From assembly GCA_005239165.1 (NCBI GenBank), contig RAPG01000006.1, positions 62,001-126,000 of the forward strand: 64,000 nt of DNA, in the 5' to 3' direction. Below are positions 18,760-28,340 of this stretch, one piece after another; within the stretch, counting starts at the first letter, position 1, and each line of letters begins with the position of its first letter. The notes below the pieces were generated by a model. The model worked only from the letters and a program-made list of their open reading frames with translations, ran no database searches and was not told where the DNA came from. This DNA is from Allopusillimonas ginsengisoli. GTDB taxonomy: Bacteria > Pseudomonadota > Gammaproteobacteria > Burkholderiales > Burkholderiaceae_B. The position numbers were made by a program, and so were the translations under genes.

Positions 18760-20721
18760 TTAAACGTCAACCTCGGCCAGGTTGCCTTTTTCTTCAAGCC
18801 AGATGCGACGCTGGGCCGACTCGCCCTTGCCCATCAACATGTCGAACATTTTTTCGGTGGCTTGAACGCCTGCCACGCCGCAGCTGACCGGCAGCAAACG
18901 ACGTGTGTCAGGGTCCATGGTGGTGTCCCAGAGCTGCCCGGCGCTCATTTCGCCCAGCCCCTTGAACCGGCTTATGCTCCATGAACCTTCGCGCACACCC
19001 TCGCTGCGCATTTTTTCCTGTGCAGCGTCCAGCTCAGCCTGGTCAAGACAATAGATTTTGCGCGCGGGACGCTTGCCCGCAGCGGGCACATCGACACGGA
19101 ACAAAGGCGGACGAGCCACGTATACATGACCCGTCTCAATCAGCTTGGAAAAATGCCTGAAGAACAGTGTAAGCAGCAACACCTGTATATGGGAACCATC
19201 GACGTCAGCATCAGACAGAATGCAGATGCGCCCATAACGCAGCCCGGACAGATCTGCATTGCTTCCCGGAGGATGCGGATCAACGCCTATGGCCACGGCG
19301 ATATCGTGAATCTCGTTATTGGCAAACAGACGGTCGCGATCGACCTCCCAAGAATTAAGCACCTTGCCACGCAAAGGCAAGATTGCCTGGAACTCTTTAT
19401 CGCGCCCCATTTTGGCAGAGCCCCCGGCAGAATCCCCTTCGACCAGGAAGAGCTCGGTACGCGATACATCACTGGATTCGCAGTCTGTAAGCTTACCCGG
19501 CAACACAGCCACCCCGGAGCTTTTGCGTTTTTCGACCTTTTTGGCCGAGCGTGCGCGCGCCTGAGCCTGACGAATAGCAATGTCAGCCAGTTTACGGCCG
19601 TGTTCGACATTGGCATTGAGCCACAGATCGAGTGCATTTTTTACGAAACCGCTGACCAGACGCACGGCATCGCGACTATTGAGCTTTTCTTTGATTTGCC
19701 CCTGAAATTGAGGATCGAGCACTTTGGCGGACAGTACAAAGCTGGCGCGGGCGAATACGTCATCGGCAACCAGCTTGACGCCTTTGGGAATCAGCGAGTG
19801 CAGTTCGGCAAAAGCCTTGACAGCGGTAAACAGGCCATCACGCAGACCGGCCTCGTGCGTCCCGCCCGCAGTCGTGGAGATCAGGTTAACGTAGGACTCT
19901 CGTACTACATGGCCTTCTGCTGTCCAGCCCACTACCCACTGAGCACCCTCGCCCAGCGCAAACGACTCATCATCGTCTTCGGCATACTGGCTGCCTTCGA
20001 ATAGCGGAATGATTTTTTCGGTACCATTTAGCGCCTCATCGAGATAGCCACGCAGCCCATCCTGATATAGCCATTCACGCGTTTCGCCGGTTTTTTCGAT
20101 GAAGAGCGACACCCTGATGCCGCTAAGCAACACCGCTTTGCTGCGCAAAGCGTGCTCAAGCTCACCCAACGGGACGGCAGCACTGTCAAAATACTTGGCA
20201 TCTGGCCACACGCGGACCCGCGTTCCTGTCTTGCGTCTGCCCACGGTGTCTGCCTGGTGCAACGGTGTTTGCACCTCACCATCGGCAAACACCATTTCGT
20301 GCGCGCCACCATCACGCCAGATTGTGACCTCTAGCCGTTTGGACAAGGCGTTGGTGACAGAAACCCCGACCCCGTGCAAACCTCCTGAGAAGGCGTAAGC
20401 GCCCCCGCCTTTTTTGTCGAATTTGCCGCCGGCATGCAATCGCGTAAAAACCAGTTCTGCCACCGGCGCGTGCTCTTCGGGATGCAGACCTACGGGAATA
20501 CCGCGGCCGTCATCTTCGATAGAAACACTGCCATCGGTATGCAGGCTGACCTTGATCAGTCTGCCATGCCCCGCGAGTGCTTCGTCAGCAGCGTTGTCAA
20601 TGACTTCCTGAAGAATGTGCAGAGGGTTATCGGTACGGGTATACATGCCAGGTCGTTGCCTGACGGGCTCTAGTCCTTTCAGTACCCGGATGGATGCTTC
20701 GTCGTAGCGTGGTGTAGCCAA
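18760..20721 (-). CDS. parE: DNA topoisomerase IV subunit B
   Basis: A 653-residue GHKL ATPase subunit of topoisomerase IV. The ATP site is seen in [24 protein letters not shown] and [15 protein letters not shown]. The TOPRIM part has [12 protein letters not shown] and [20 protein letters not shown]-terminal GLGEM is in [19 protein letters not shown]. Length suits ParE (about 630-660) and not the longer GyrB. It is first in the parE-parC pair; the promoter should lie in the divergent gap toward trxA. Confidence 0.95.
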   Translation of the reverse strand: MATPRYDEASIRVLKGLEPVRQRPGMYTRTDNPLHILQEVIDNAADEALAGHGRLIKVSLHTDGSVSIEDDGRGIPVGLHPEEHAPVAELVFTRLHAGGKFDKKGGGAYAFSGGLHGVGVSVTNALSKRLEVTIWRDGGAHEMVFADGEVQTPLHQADTVGRRKTGTRVRVWPDAKYFDSAAVPLGELEHALRSKAVLLSGIRVSLFIEKTGETREWLYQDGLRGYLDEALNGTEKIIPLFEGSQYAEDDDESFALGEGAQWVVGWTAEGHVVRESYVNLISTTAGGTHEAGLRDGLFTAVKAFAELHSLIPKGVKLVADDVFARASFVLSAKVLDPQFQGQIKEKLNSRDAVRLVSGFVKNALDLWLNANVEHGRKLADIAIRQAQARARSAKKVEKRKSSGVAVLPGKLTDCESSDVSRTELFLVEGDSAGGSAKMGRDKEFQAILPLRGKVLNSWEVDRDRLFANNEIHDIAVAIGVDPHPPGSNADLSGLRYGRICILSDADVDGSHIQVLLLTLFFRHFSKLIETGHVYVARPPLFRVDVPAAGKRPARKIYCLDQAELDAAQEKMRSEGVREGSWSISRFKGLGEMSAGQLWDTTMDPDTRRLLPVSCGVAGVQATEKMFDMLMGKGESAQRRIWLEEKGNLAEVDV

Positions 20722-21063
20722 TTTAGTCCCAGTAGATAGGTGTCGAATGCGGTATTTTACGTACAGACGCCAGCGCGGCCCAGATCATGCACTGCACAAA
20801 GAGAGTATGAGCCTCTTGTGCCGGCAGAACCTGGGACCTGTCGAGATCAAAAATTCGCGACATATATGCAACAGACGTGTGCACAGCATGTACTTTAGCG
20901 CGTGGTCCAACTGTGCGCAGCGCTCCTTACAATGGTATGCTTATCAGCAATGGCTTGTTCAGGCCGCCATAAAAATAGCAGAATCTCTTGCCTGGCCGCC
21001 ACCAATCTTGTGTCACAGGCGCATACTCCTTTCAATACACCACCTTCTATATCGTTTTTTATC
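20722..21063. other. Divergent intergenic region parE/trxA
   Basis: This 342-base gap separates two divergent genes and should carry both promoters. No ORF in it looks real: the longer frame running into trxA has no family-like N-terminus. I found no strong -10/-35 pair or known operator. Confidence 0.5.
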
Positions 21064-21390
21064 ATGAGCGAATTCATCAAACACGTGAGCGACGCCTCAT
21101 TCGAGGCCGACGTACTCAACTCAGACGTTCCAGTACTGGTTGACTACTGGGCCGCATGGTGTGGCCCCTGCAAAATGATTGCACCCCTTCTGGACGAGGT
21201 GGCTACCCAGTATGATGGCCGTGTTATTATTGCGAAGGTTGATGTCGACGCAAACCCCGACACCGCTGCCAAGTTTGGCATCCGGGGCATACCCACCTTA
21301 ATGCTGTTCAAGGATGGCAAGGCCGTCGCCACCAAAGTGGGCGCATTGTCCAAATCGCAACTCGCTTCGTTCCTGGACGAATCCATTTAA
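21064..21390 (+). CDS. trxA: Thioredoxin
   Basis: A 108-residue cytoplasmic dithiol protein that reduces disulphides in ribonucleotide reductase and peroxidase partners. The active site is WCGPCKM (Cys33/Cys36), with the cis-Pro loop RGIPTLMLF near residue 76. ATG 21064 gives the standard length; an upstream in-frame extension to 20902 encodes a Cys-rich stretch unlike any thioredoxin. No good Shine-Dalgarno precedes this ATG. It lies 70 bases upstream of rho, an arrangement common in Burkholderiales. Confidence 0.97.
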   Translation: MSEFIKHVSDASFEADVLNSDVPVLVDYWAAWCGPCKMIAPLLDEVATQYDGRVIIAKVDVDANPDTAAKFGIRGIPTLMLFKDGKAVATKVGALSKSQLASFLDESI

Positions 21391-21460
21391 ATACTGAATT
21401 GATTGCGCGCGGGCCTCTTCTGGGCTCGCCACCCAGTACAAATTCCCCCTCTCTTCTCAC

Positions 21461-22717
21461 ATGCACCTCAACGAATTAAAAACACAGCACGTGTCCAAGC
21501 TGCTGGAACTGGCCGCCGAGTTGGAAATCGACAACGCCAGCCGTCTCCGCAAGCAGGAACTCATGTTCGCCATCATGAAAAAGCGCGCCAAGCAAGGCGA
21601 ACAGATCTTTGGCGATGGGGTTCTCGAAGTGCTACCCGACGGCTTCGGCTTTCTGCGCTCACCCGAAACTTCATATCTGGCCAGTACTGACGATATCTAC
21701 ATCTCGCCGTCACAGATCCGTCGTTTCAACCTGCACACGGGCGACTCCATTGAGGGCGAAGTGCGCACGCCCAAAGACGGTGAACGTTATTTCGCACTGG
21801 TCAAGGTCGACAAAGTCAACGGCATGCAGCCCGAGGCTATCAAGCACCGGATCATGTTTGAAAACCTTACACCGCTGCACCCCGACGAGGTCATGACACT
21901 TGAGCGGCCCATAAAAAGCGAAGAAAACATCACGGGCCGTATTCTCGATATTTTCGCTCCTTTGGGCAAAGGCCAGCGCGCCCTTATCGTCGCCAGCCCC
22001 AAGTCGGGTAAAACAGTGATGATGCAGCATATTGCACACGCCATCACCACCAACTACCCTGACGCGACCATGATCGTATTGCTGGTCGATGAGCGCCCTG
22101 AAGAAGTCACCGAAATGCAACGCACGGTGCGCGGTGAAGTCGTCGCCTCCACCTTTGACGAGCCTGCTACACGGCACGTCCAGGTGGCCGAAATGGTTAT
22201 CGAGAAAGCCAAACGGCTGGTTGAGCTCAAAAGAGACGTGGTCATTCTGCTCGATTCCATCACCCGGCTTGCGCGAGCCTACAACACAGTTGTGCCAGCT
22301 TCGGGCAAGGTGCTTACCGGCGGTGTTGACGCCAACGCACTGCAAAGGCCCAAGCGTTTCTTCGGTGCGGCACGCAACATCGAAGAAGGCGGTTCGCTCA
22401 CTATCATCGGTACGGCACTGGTCGAAACCGGCAGCCGTATGGATGAAGTCATTTACGAAGAGTTCAAAGGCACAGGTAACTCCGAGGTGCACCTTGAGCG
22501 TCGCCTGGCCGAGAAACGTGTATACCCGGCAATCAACCTGAACAGATCCGGCACCCGCCGCGAAGAACTGCTAATCAAGCCAGACCTTCTACAAAAGGTG
22601 TGGGTACTGCGAAAGTTCATCCACGACATGGATGAACTTGCGGCTATGGAATTCATCTTGGACAAAATCCGTGCAACGAAAACCAATGCTGAGTTCTTCG
22701 ATATGATGAAAAAATAA
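21461..22717 (+). CDS. rho: Transcription termination factor Rho
   Basis: A 418-residue hexameric RNA helicase that terminates untranslated transcripts. It starts [18 protein letters not shown] with the N-terminal Rho domain. The cold-shock-like RNA-binding domain includes [16 protein letters not shown]. Walker A is [15 protein letters not shown], Walker [16 protein letters not shown], and the Q/R-loop region follows. Length equals E. coli Rho (419). Confidence 0.98.
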   Translation: MHLNELKTQHVSKLLELAAELEIDNASRLRKQELMFAIMKKRAKQGEQIFGDGVLEVLPDGFGFLRSPETSYLASTDDIYISPSQIRRFNLHTGDSIEGEVRTPKDGERYFALVKVDKVNGMQPEAIKHRIMFENLTPLHPDEVMTLERPIKSEENITGRILDIFAPLGKGQRALIVASPKSGKTVMMQHIAHAITTNYPDATMIVLLVDERPEEVTEMQRTVRGEVVASTFDEPATRHVQVAEMVIEKAKRLVELKRDVVILLDSITRLARAYNTVVPASGKVLTGGVDANALQRPKRFFGAARNIEEGGSLTIIGTALVETGSRMDEVIYEEFKGTGNSEVHLERRLAEKRVYPAINLNRSGTRREELLIKPDLLQKVWVLRKFIHDMDELAAMEFILDKIRATKTNAEFFDMMKK

Positions 22718-22753
22718 CCGCCACTTTCAGCATTTTCCACAGAGCAAGACTTG

Positions 22754-24094
22754 ATGAAACTACCTTCAGTCGAACAGTTCCTATCCCAGACCCAGGCACG
22801 AGATCCTCACCAGCCTGAATTCATGCAGGCCGTCAGCGAAGTAATGCACAGCCTGTGGCCATTCATCGAGCACAACCCTCAGTACGCCGAATACGGCGTG
22901 CTTGAGCGCTTGGTTGAACCCGAACGCGTCGTTCAGTTTCGTATTTGCTGGACAGACGATAGTGGCCGCACACAGGTCAATCGCGGTTTCCGAATACAGC
23001 ACAGCTCAGCGATCGGCCCCTTCAAGGGCGGCATGCGCTTTCACCCCTCGGTGAATCTGTCCATTCTGAAGTTTCTCGCATTTGAGCAAACCTTCAAAAA
23101 CGCGCTGACCACGCTGCCCATGGGCGGCGGCAAGGGCGGCTCTGATTTCGACCCCAAAGGCAAATCTGACGCTGAGGTAATGCGCTTCTGCCAGGCCCTC
23201 ATCATAGAACTGTTCCGTCACCTCGGTCCTGATACTGATGTGCCTGCGGGCGATATTGGTGTAGGTGGGCGTGAAGTGGGCTTCATGGCCGGCATGATGA
23301 AAAAGCTGTCCAATTCGGCGGCATGCGTATTTACGGGCAAAGGCCTAAGCTTTGGCGGCAGCCTCATCCGCCCTGAAGCAACCGGCTACGGCACGGTGTA
23401 CTTTGCCGAAGAAATGCTCAAGCATGCAGGTCGCTCTATTGAAGGGCTTACCGTTTCGGTCTCTGGATCGGGCAACGTAGCTCAATATGCAATCGAAAAA
23501 TGCATGCAACTTGGGGCCAAGGTTATTACAGTCTCCGACTCGCATGGTGCGGTTATCGACAAAGCAGGCTTTACACCTGCCAAGCTGGCCGAACTCATTC
23601 AAATCAAAAACGAAGAACGTGGCCGTATCCAAACCTACGCCGAGCGTCTGGGCCTGGTTTATGAAGCAGGCAAACGCCCATGGCAGGTGCCGGTCGATGT
23701 GGCGTTACCCTGCGCCACACAAAACGAGCTTGATCTGAACGACGCGCAAACGCTCATCCGCAACGGCGTACGCTGTGTTGCCGAAGGGGCCAATATGCCC
23801 ACCAGCCTTGACGCAGTCGACGCATTTATTGAGGCAGGTGTCCTCTACGCGCCGGGTAAAGCCAGCAATGCGGGCGGCGTCGCCGTGTCAGGCCTTGAAA
23901 TGAGCCAGAACTCACAGCGGCTGCACTGGACACGCGATCAGGTCGACGGCAAGCTGCACACCATCATGCGCGACATCCATGACAACTGCGTGCTCCACGG
24001 CACACAGGGCGACAAGGTCAACTATGTGAACGGGGCCAATATCGCCGGCTTCGTCAAGGTGGCCGACGCTATGCTGCAGCAAGGCGTTTACTAA
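22754..24094 (+). CDS. gdhA: NADP-type glutamate dehydrogenase
   Basis: A 446-residue hexameric enzyme that aminates 2-oxoglutarate to glutamate. It contains the catalytic Lys region GGGKGGSDFDPKGKS, substrate-binding GPFKGGMRFHPSVN and nucleotide-binding SGSGNVAQYAIEK. Subgroup and length match E. coli GdhA (447). ATG 22754 directly follows a possible TTG start at 22751 and is preferred, with AGAGCAAG upstream as ribosome site. An intrinsic terminator follows at 24112. Confidence 0.96.
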   Translation: MKLPSVEQFLSQTQARDPHQPEFMQAVSEVMHSLWPFIEHNPQYAEYGVLERLVEPERVVQFRICWTDDSGRTQVNRGFRIQHSSAIGPFKGGMRFHPSVNLSILKFLAFEQTFKNALTTLPMGGGKGGSDFDPKGKSDAEVMRFCQALIIELFRHLGPDTDVPAGDIGVGGREVGFMAGMMKKLSNSAACVFTGKGLSFGGSLIRPEATGYGTVYFAEEMLKHAGRSIEGLTVSVSGSGNVAQYAIEKCMQLGAKVITVSDSHGAVIDKAGFTPAKLAELIQIKNEERGRIQTYAERLGLVYEAGKRPWQVPVDVALPCATQNELDLNDAQTLIRNGVRCVAEGANMPTSLDAVDAFIEAGVLYAPGKASNAGGVAVSGLEMSQNSQRLHWTRDQVDGKLHTIMRDIHDNCVLHGTQGDKVNYVNGANIAGFVKVADAMLQQGVY

Positions 24095-24111
24095 GTTTTT
24101 ACGCGGCATCC

Positions 24112-24153
24112 ACGATGCGGCCGGCCCCTGGGGTCCGGCCGCATCGTCGTTTT
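24112..24153 (+). terminator. Intrinsic terminator of gdhA
   Basis: A perfect 13-bp GC-rich stem (ACGATGCGGCCGG at 24112-24124, its complement at 24135-24147) with a CCCC/GGGG inner part, then CGTTTT. It starts 17 bases after the gdhA stop. Confidence 0.85.
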
Positions 24154-24269
24154 CAGTAATTGATCTTGCTAACTGGCGCTGCCAAATAGGTTTTCGGACT
24201 GACCTGCTTCGTTGGCTTCTGTGACCAAAATTAAAGACCAGACCCAATATAAGTCTCAATGCTCTGGCT

Positions 24270-24358
24270 CCAGCTCCGACTCTGCCTCCGACTCTGCCTC
24301 TGACTCTGACTCTGACTCTGACTCTGACTCTGCCTCTGCCTCTGGCACGAGCACGAGC
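24270..24358. repeat. Hexanucleotide tandem repeat (GACTCT and variants)
   Basis: Read on the + strand, the tract consists of TCN/GMC triplet pairs with five consecutive perfect GACTCT units (about 24302-24331), flanked by GCCTCT and GCCTCC variants and then three GCACGA units (24346-24360 region). On the minus strand one frame reads alternating Glu-Ser and Glu-Ala and ends ELEPEH-stop at 24256. yhdP itself ends EPEH-stop at 24365 in another frame. The tract lies just outside the present yhdP end. Confidence 0.85.
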
Positions 24359-24364
24359 ACGTAT

Positions 24365-27300
24365 TCAGTGTTCAGGCTCAGGGCGCTCAGGCTCCCGAGA
24401 TTCGACGGTTGGTGCGGCCATTTCACTAATAACAGGGTCGGCGATACTTCCGCTTATCTGGTACCTGACCGCCATCGCTTTCTCGATAGGCGTTTTCAAC
24501 AGCAACTGCGTCAGAAACGCCCCTACACCCACGATCGGGTTCAACGCAATCCCCGCCGCTATCGCTGCGCCGCTTACGTCCAGGTTGGGCACAACGGCGG
24601 CCTGCATGGCCAACGTGTTACTTACCAGGTTGGCGGCACCTTCCAGCACCACCGTGCCTGCAGGGCCAACCACGCGGTAATCGCGCGTGCGCAAGACCCC
24701 TTGATCAATATTTAGCGTACCTCGCAGGGTATCAAAGGGGAAGCCGGCCCCGGTAACACTGACAGGGTTGACATCAAGCCGCGCCAGCCGCCTCAGTGAT
24801 TGCAGCGACAATAGCTCCAGCAATCGAGCCGACGCTGAATTTACCCCACTAAAACGTCCCTTTTCCAGGTCAAAATTTATTACGCCACTCAGGTCAGCGC
24901 GGTTGAACGCCCACGGCATATTGCGCCACACTAGCGAGGCGGTCAGCTCGCCCTTCCCGCCCGTCATGAGATCATCAAATTGGGCATGCTGGAGATAGGC
25001 GCCCATATCCTTCACTGTCGCTTTGGCGTCCAGGGTAAGGCCGCGCTGCGGTCCGTTCAGCCTCCACATCCCCTTGCCTTCGAGACGTGCCGCAGGCGTT
25101 GAAAGACTGACTTGCTCAAGACGCCACAAACGGCCCTTTTCCTGATTGAACCCAATCAGCGCCAACTCTCCCGCCGGGTGGCCGTACAGGCTAAGATGAC
25201 GCACATACAAGTTGATGCCTGGCACGTCGAGATCATCGTCGATAGCACTGGCGTCGTCTGTTGCGGACTTGTCAGCAGAAGAAGCGGCCACACTTTGGCC
25301 CGCTGTTGCTCCTCCCCCTTCGGGCGGGCCGATCGCCAGCCGGTCAAAACGAACTTCTACTGGCCCGTTGATCTTGTCGTTGGCATAGCGCCAGGTGAGT
25401 GATCCCGCCGTCTGAGTAGAACTTACATCAGCACGCCACATGGCTGGCTTCGGTTGCTGGATTGTGAATGTCAGCTCATCGAGATCAAGCCCACGAACAT
25501 GCGCTTTTTCGGCCTGCAACCGGAGACGTTCAAGAGGCGGGAAAAAAGATGTTCCGGCAGATGCACTGTCAGATTTCTGTACCAGCGCATACCAGGCATC
25601 CAGGTCTACAGTGGGATAGCTGACATCGATACGAATGCCTGCGGCGGGCAGGACGGGCTCTTGATTAATGCCAATAGCACCTGCACGAAACACCGGTCGC
25701 GCTGATTGGCCTGCATGATTTTTATCACCACCGCCTGGGTGTCCCACCCTGCCATCTTGTTGCACCAGCAAGGCCCTGACCTGCTCTCCCATGCTGATGT
25801 CGAGCGTAGCACTTTGACGTTTGGAATCATGCTGCCACTTCGCACGAAGCACACGTTTGGCGGCTGCCTGCTTGCCTAACGGAGGTGGCAAAGCAATTGC
25901 CAGGCCCTCCAGCGAGGACTGCAGCAGAATGCCATAACCTTTGCGCGACGGTGTGTTAAACACCAAATCGTAGGGAACCTGCCCTTGCAAGTGCGCATTA
26001 AGTGCTGGCATCTCTGAAAACTTCACCAGCTCGGCGACATTGACAACACCTCTCATGCGCATGCTTTTTTGGCCTTGGCCAATGCCGCCCTCAAGCTTCA
26101 TGGTGCCGCCGAGAAGCTTGCCTTCAATACCCCGGGCCTCAGCACCAGACTCTGTAAAAGCCAGCCTTCCTGTCACACCCCCAACGTCTGGCATGCCTGG
26201 CATGATTTGCACTGTGCCTCCGTCAAACTGCAGTTCACCCCGTACGGTGGTATCGGCACCATGTGTCAGCGGGATGGTCAGCGAAAGCGGCACCTGCCAG
26301 CTACCCTCTGCCTGGGTTTCGTCAAACACATGATCCAGCAGACTGCCCAACGGTGAGTGCGTCATTAACGCCAGATAGGCATCGCTGTCTCCGCGCGTTT
26401 CGCCCTCAACAGTCAGCACGGGGTCATGCGCCAGATCAGGTATTAGCGCCTTGACTTGGGTGAGAGCAACCCACTTGTCTTTCACAGTCTGGAGACGGGC
26501 AGTCTTTGCTATGACTTCAAGGCGTGTACGCCGCATACTTGCCCTGCCCTGCATATCGACCACCGCAGGCCAGCCAGGCTCACCCTTTTCGGAGGGAAGA
26601 TAGTCGATGATGGCCCCGCTGTATCGGCCCTCTACCTGGAAATCACCAAAGGCGGCTTCGTCGTTAGCAAAAGGAAAGTGAATGAGATCACCCTTGAGCA
26701 CCATACTGGCATCGTGGATTTCGCCAGCCTGCAATCCGTGCGCCATCCATTTGTGTACTTCTTTGTCGAGGACCAGCGGCAGATAATCGCGTATGGCCGC
26801 AACCCGGGCGCGCTGGATATGACCCCGCACATCAACAACCCCAGCCGCACTGGACCCACCCGGATGCCAGACTGCACGCAAGGTAGCGTCAATATCCCGA
26901 TTGCTGAGGTGTGCAATATCGGCAGAAACACGCAAGTCTTCGCCCACTGGCATTGACATGAAACCCTTGAGCGCCACGCGATCAAGGTTGATGGGTTTGG
27001 GCATGACTGCCAGCGCCTCGGCTGTCACACCCGTTGCCAGCAGCCGGTAATCTACGGCCGATGGCGCCGCCATCGTTACCTGCGATGCGTCAGGAGGCAG
27101 ATCGGGGAGCGTCGCAGGTTTGGCCTCTGTGTTGCCGGCTGCCAGCATGCGCCCATAGGCGTCAAGCGATCCGTGCAGGTATAACTGCAGCCTGTCTGCC
27201 TTAAACTGCAGCAGACCTGTCTTGGATGGTTTGGTATGGTCGTGTTGGGGCACCGGCACAGAGTAATCCCACACCCCCTGTTCAATGTGCACCTCAGAGG

Positions 27301-28234
27301 TGAAGGTTTCAGGATGACTGCCTGAGAAGTCAATACGGCTGCGGGAGGACACCCGCCCCGAAACCAGCCCTGTGGGCAGGTCCATCCAGGGTGTCCAGGC
27401 AAGGGTTTGCATCTCGTCAATGTGAATGTACAGCGCGCCATTTCCTGCGGCAGTGGCCGGCGTGTTTCGGGACTGTGGCGCAAACCTGACCGACAGCCAC
27501 GAAGCCACGTAGCCATAGGCACGCATAAAGTAGCTTTGCCGCGTCTCATCAGACACTGACAACCCGGTTTCGGGTGCCTCGAAAACACCCCGGACATCAA
27601 GCAGCCGTCCCAGCCTGGCAGGCGGCGTGGCGCTGAGCGCAAAGCGGTATTCGTTACCCTGGCCCATAAACGTCAGCGAGACCCCGTCGAGTGCCAGCGT
27701 CTCGCCTGTGCGGGTTTCATCTGACCACTTAATCGACGCGTCATGAAGCTCAATACGCTTCTGCTGTGCCAGCCAGCGCAGCAGGCGTCCGGACCCGTCG
27801 TCGTCACTGTTGGGCCTCAGGTCGAGCGTACGGCCCAATAGTCTTAACTGACCCTCAACATCGCGTCGTACCGAAACCTCTAAGCCGCTCGCCTCAAGGT
27901 ACTCAAACGTGGGACGGAATTTTATAAAGCTGCTCAAGCCAAGCGTAGCGTTGATACGGGGCAGCGCAAGTAGCGAGCGCCCGCTCAGACTGGAAATGGT
28001 GACGTCACGAAGCGCGATTCGGGGGTGGATTCCGTTCCAGTCAGCTGTCACAGCCCCGAGCTCGATACGCAGACCAAGCTGCGACGAAAGATATTGAGAG
28101 ATCTGTGGACGCCACTGGTCTATATGCGGCAGCACTACATAGCGAGCGCCCAGAATGAGCACGCCAACCAGGAAAAATGCCAGGATGATCAGTGTGGAAA
28201 TAAAGCGATATAGAACACGGAAATGTCGAAACAC
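24365..28234 (-). CDS. yhdP: YhdP-family AsmA-like phospholipid-transport protein
   Basis: A 1289-residue envelope-spanning protein of the TamB/YhdP/YdbH group, thought to help move phospholipids to the outer membrane. One N-terminal membrane anchor (residues 12-32, FISTLIILAFFLVGVLILGA) is followed by a very long periplasmic beta-rich region. The YhdP hallmark N-terminus ADWNGIHPRIALRDVTI and a C-terminal AsmA-like domain with LNIDQGVLRTRDYRVVGPAG and GIALNPIVGVGAFLTQLLL are present. Length matches YhdP (about 1266). It is divergent from glnE. The end (SREPERPEPEH) is charged and lies next to the hexanucleotide repeat. Confidence 0.9.
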   Translation of the reverse strand: MFRHFRVLYRFISTLIILAFFLVGVLILGARYVVLPHIDQWRPQISQYLSSQLGLRIELGAVTADWNGIHPRIALRDVTISSLSGRSLLALPRINATLGLSSFIKFRPTFEYLEASGLEVSVRRDVEGQLRLLGRTLDLRPNSDDDGSGRLLRWLAQQKRIELHDASIKWSDETRTGETLALDGVSLTFMGQGNEYRFALSATPPARLGRLLDVRGVFEAPETGLSVSDETRQSYFMRAYGYVASWLSVRFAPQSRNTPATAAGNGALYIHIDEMQTLAWTPWMDLPTGLVSGRVSSRSRIDFSGSHPETFTSEVHIEQGVWDYSVPVPQHDHTKPSKTGLLQFKADRLQLYLHGSLDAYGRMLAAGNTEAKPATLPDLPPDASQVTMAAPSAVDYRLLATGVTAEALAVMPKPINLDRVALKGFMSMPVGEDLRVSADIAHLSNRDIDATLRAVWHPGGSSAAGVVDVRGHIQRARVAAIRDYLPLVLDKEVHKWMAHGLQAGEIHDASMVLKGDLIHFPFANDEAAFGDFQVEGRYSGAIIDYLPSEKGEPGWPAVVDMQGRASMRRTRLEVIAKTARLQTVKDKWVALTQVKALIPDLAHDPVLTVEGETRGDSDAYLALMTHSPLGSLLDHVFDETQAEGSWQVPLSLTIPLTHGADTTVRGELQFDGGTVQIMPGMPDVGGVTGRLAFTESGAEARGIEGKLLGGTMKLEGGIGQGQKSMRMRGVVNVAELVKFSEMPALNAHLQGQVPYDLVFNTPSRKGYGILLQSSLEGLAIALPPPLGKQAAAKRVLRAKWQHDSKRQSATLDISMGEQVRALLVQQDGRVGHPGGGDKNHAGQSARPVFRAGAIGINQEPVLPAAGIRIDVSYPTVDLDAWYALVQKSDSASAGTSFFPPLERLRLQAEKAHVRGLDLDELTFTIQQPKPAMWRADVSSTQTAGSLTWRYANDKINGPVEVRFDRLAIGPPEGGGATAGQSVAASSADKSATDDASAIDDDLDVPGINLYVRHLSLYGHPAGELALIGFNQEKGRLWRLEQVSLSTPAARLEGKGMWRLNGPQRGLTLDAKATVKDMGAYLQHAQFDDLMTGGKGELTASLVWRNMPWAFNRADLSGVINFDLEKGRFSGVNSASARLLELLSLQSLRRLARLDVNPVSVTGAGFPFDTLRGTLNIDQGVLRTRDYRVVGPAGTVVLEGAANLVSNTLAMQAAVVPNLDVSGAAIAAGIALNPIVGVGAFLTQLLLKTPIEKAMAVRYQISGSIADPVISEMAAPTVESREPERPEPEH

Positions 28235-28340
28235 AGGGTAATTAGCCAGAGCGGTTATATTTACAGTATCTTGTCAGGTCTTGTCGCTACTTTGCACAGG
28301 ACGTGTATTTTTTCTGTTAGCCCATCCCTCTGTGTGCCTC

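Noticed and set aside
20902..21063. N-terminal extension of thioredoxin
   Set aside because: The added residues are not thioredoxin-like, while the ATG at 21064 gives the canonical 108-residue protein.
24212..24715. A + strand ORF with Ser-Asp repeats (SDSDSDSD) resembling an adhesin tail
   Set aside because: It runs antisense into yhdP, has no ribosome site or signal peptide, and its repeat comes only from the hexanucleotide tract.
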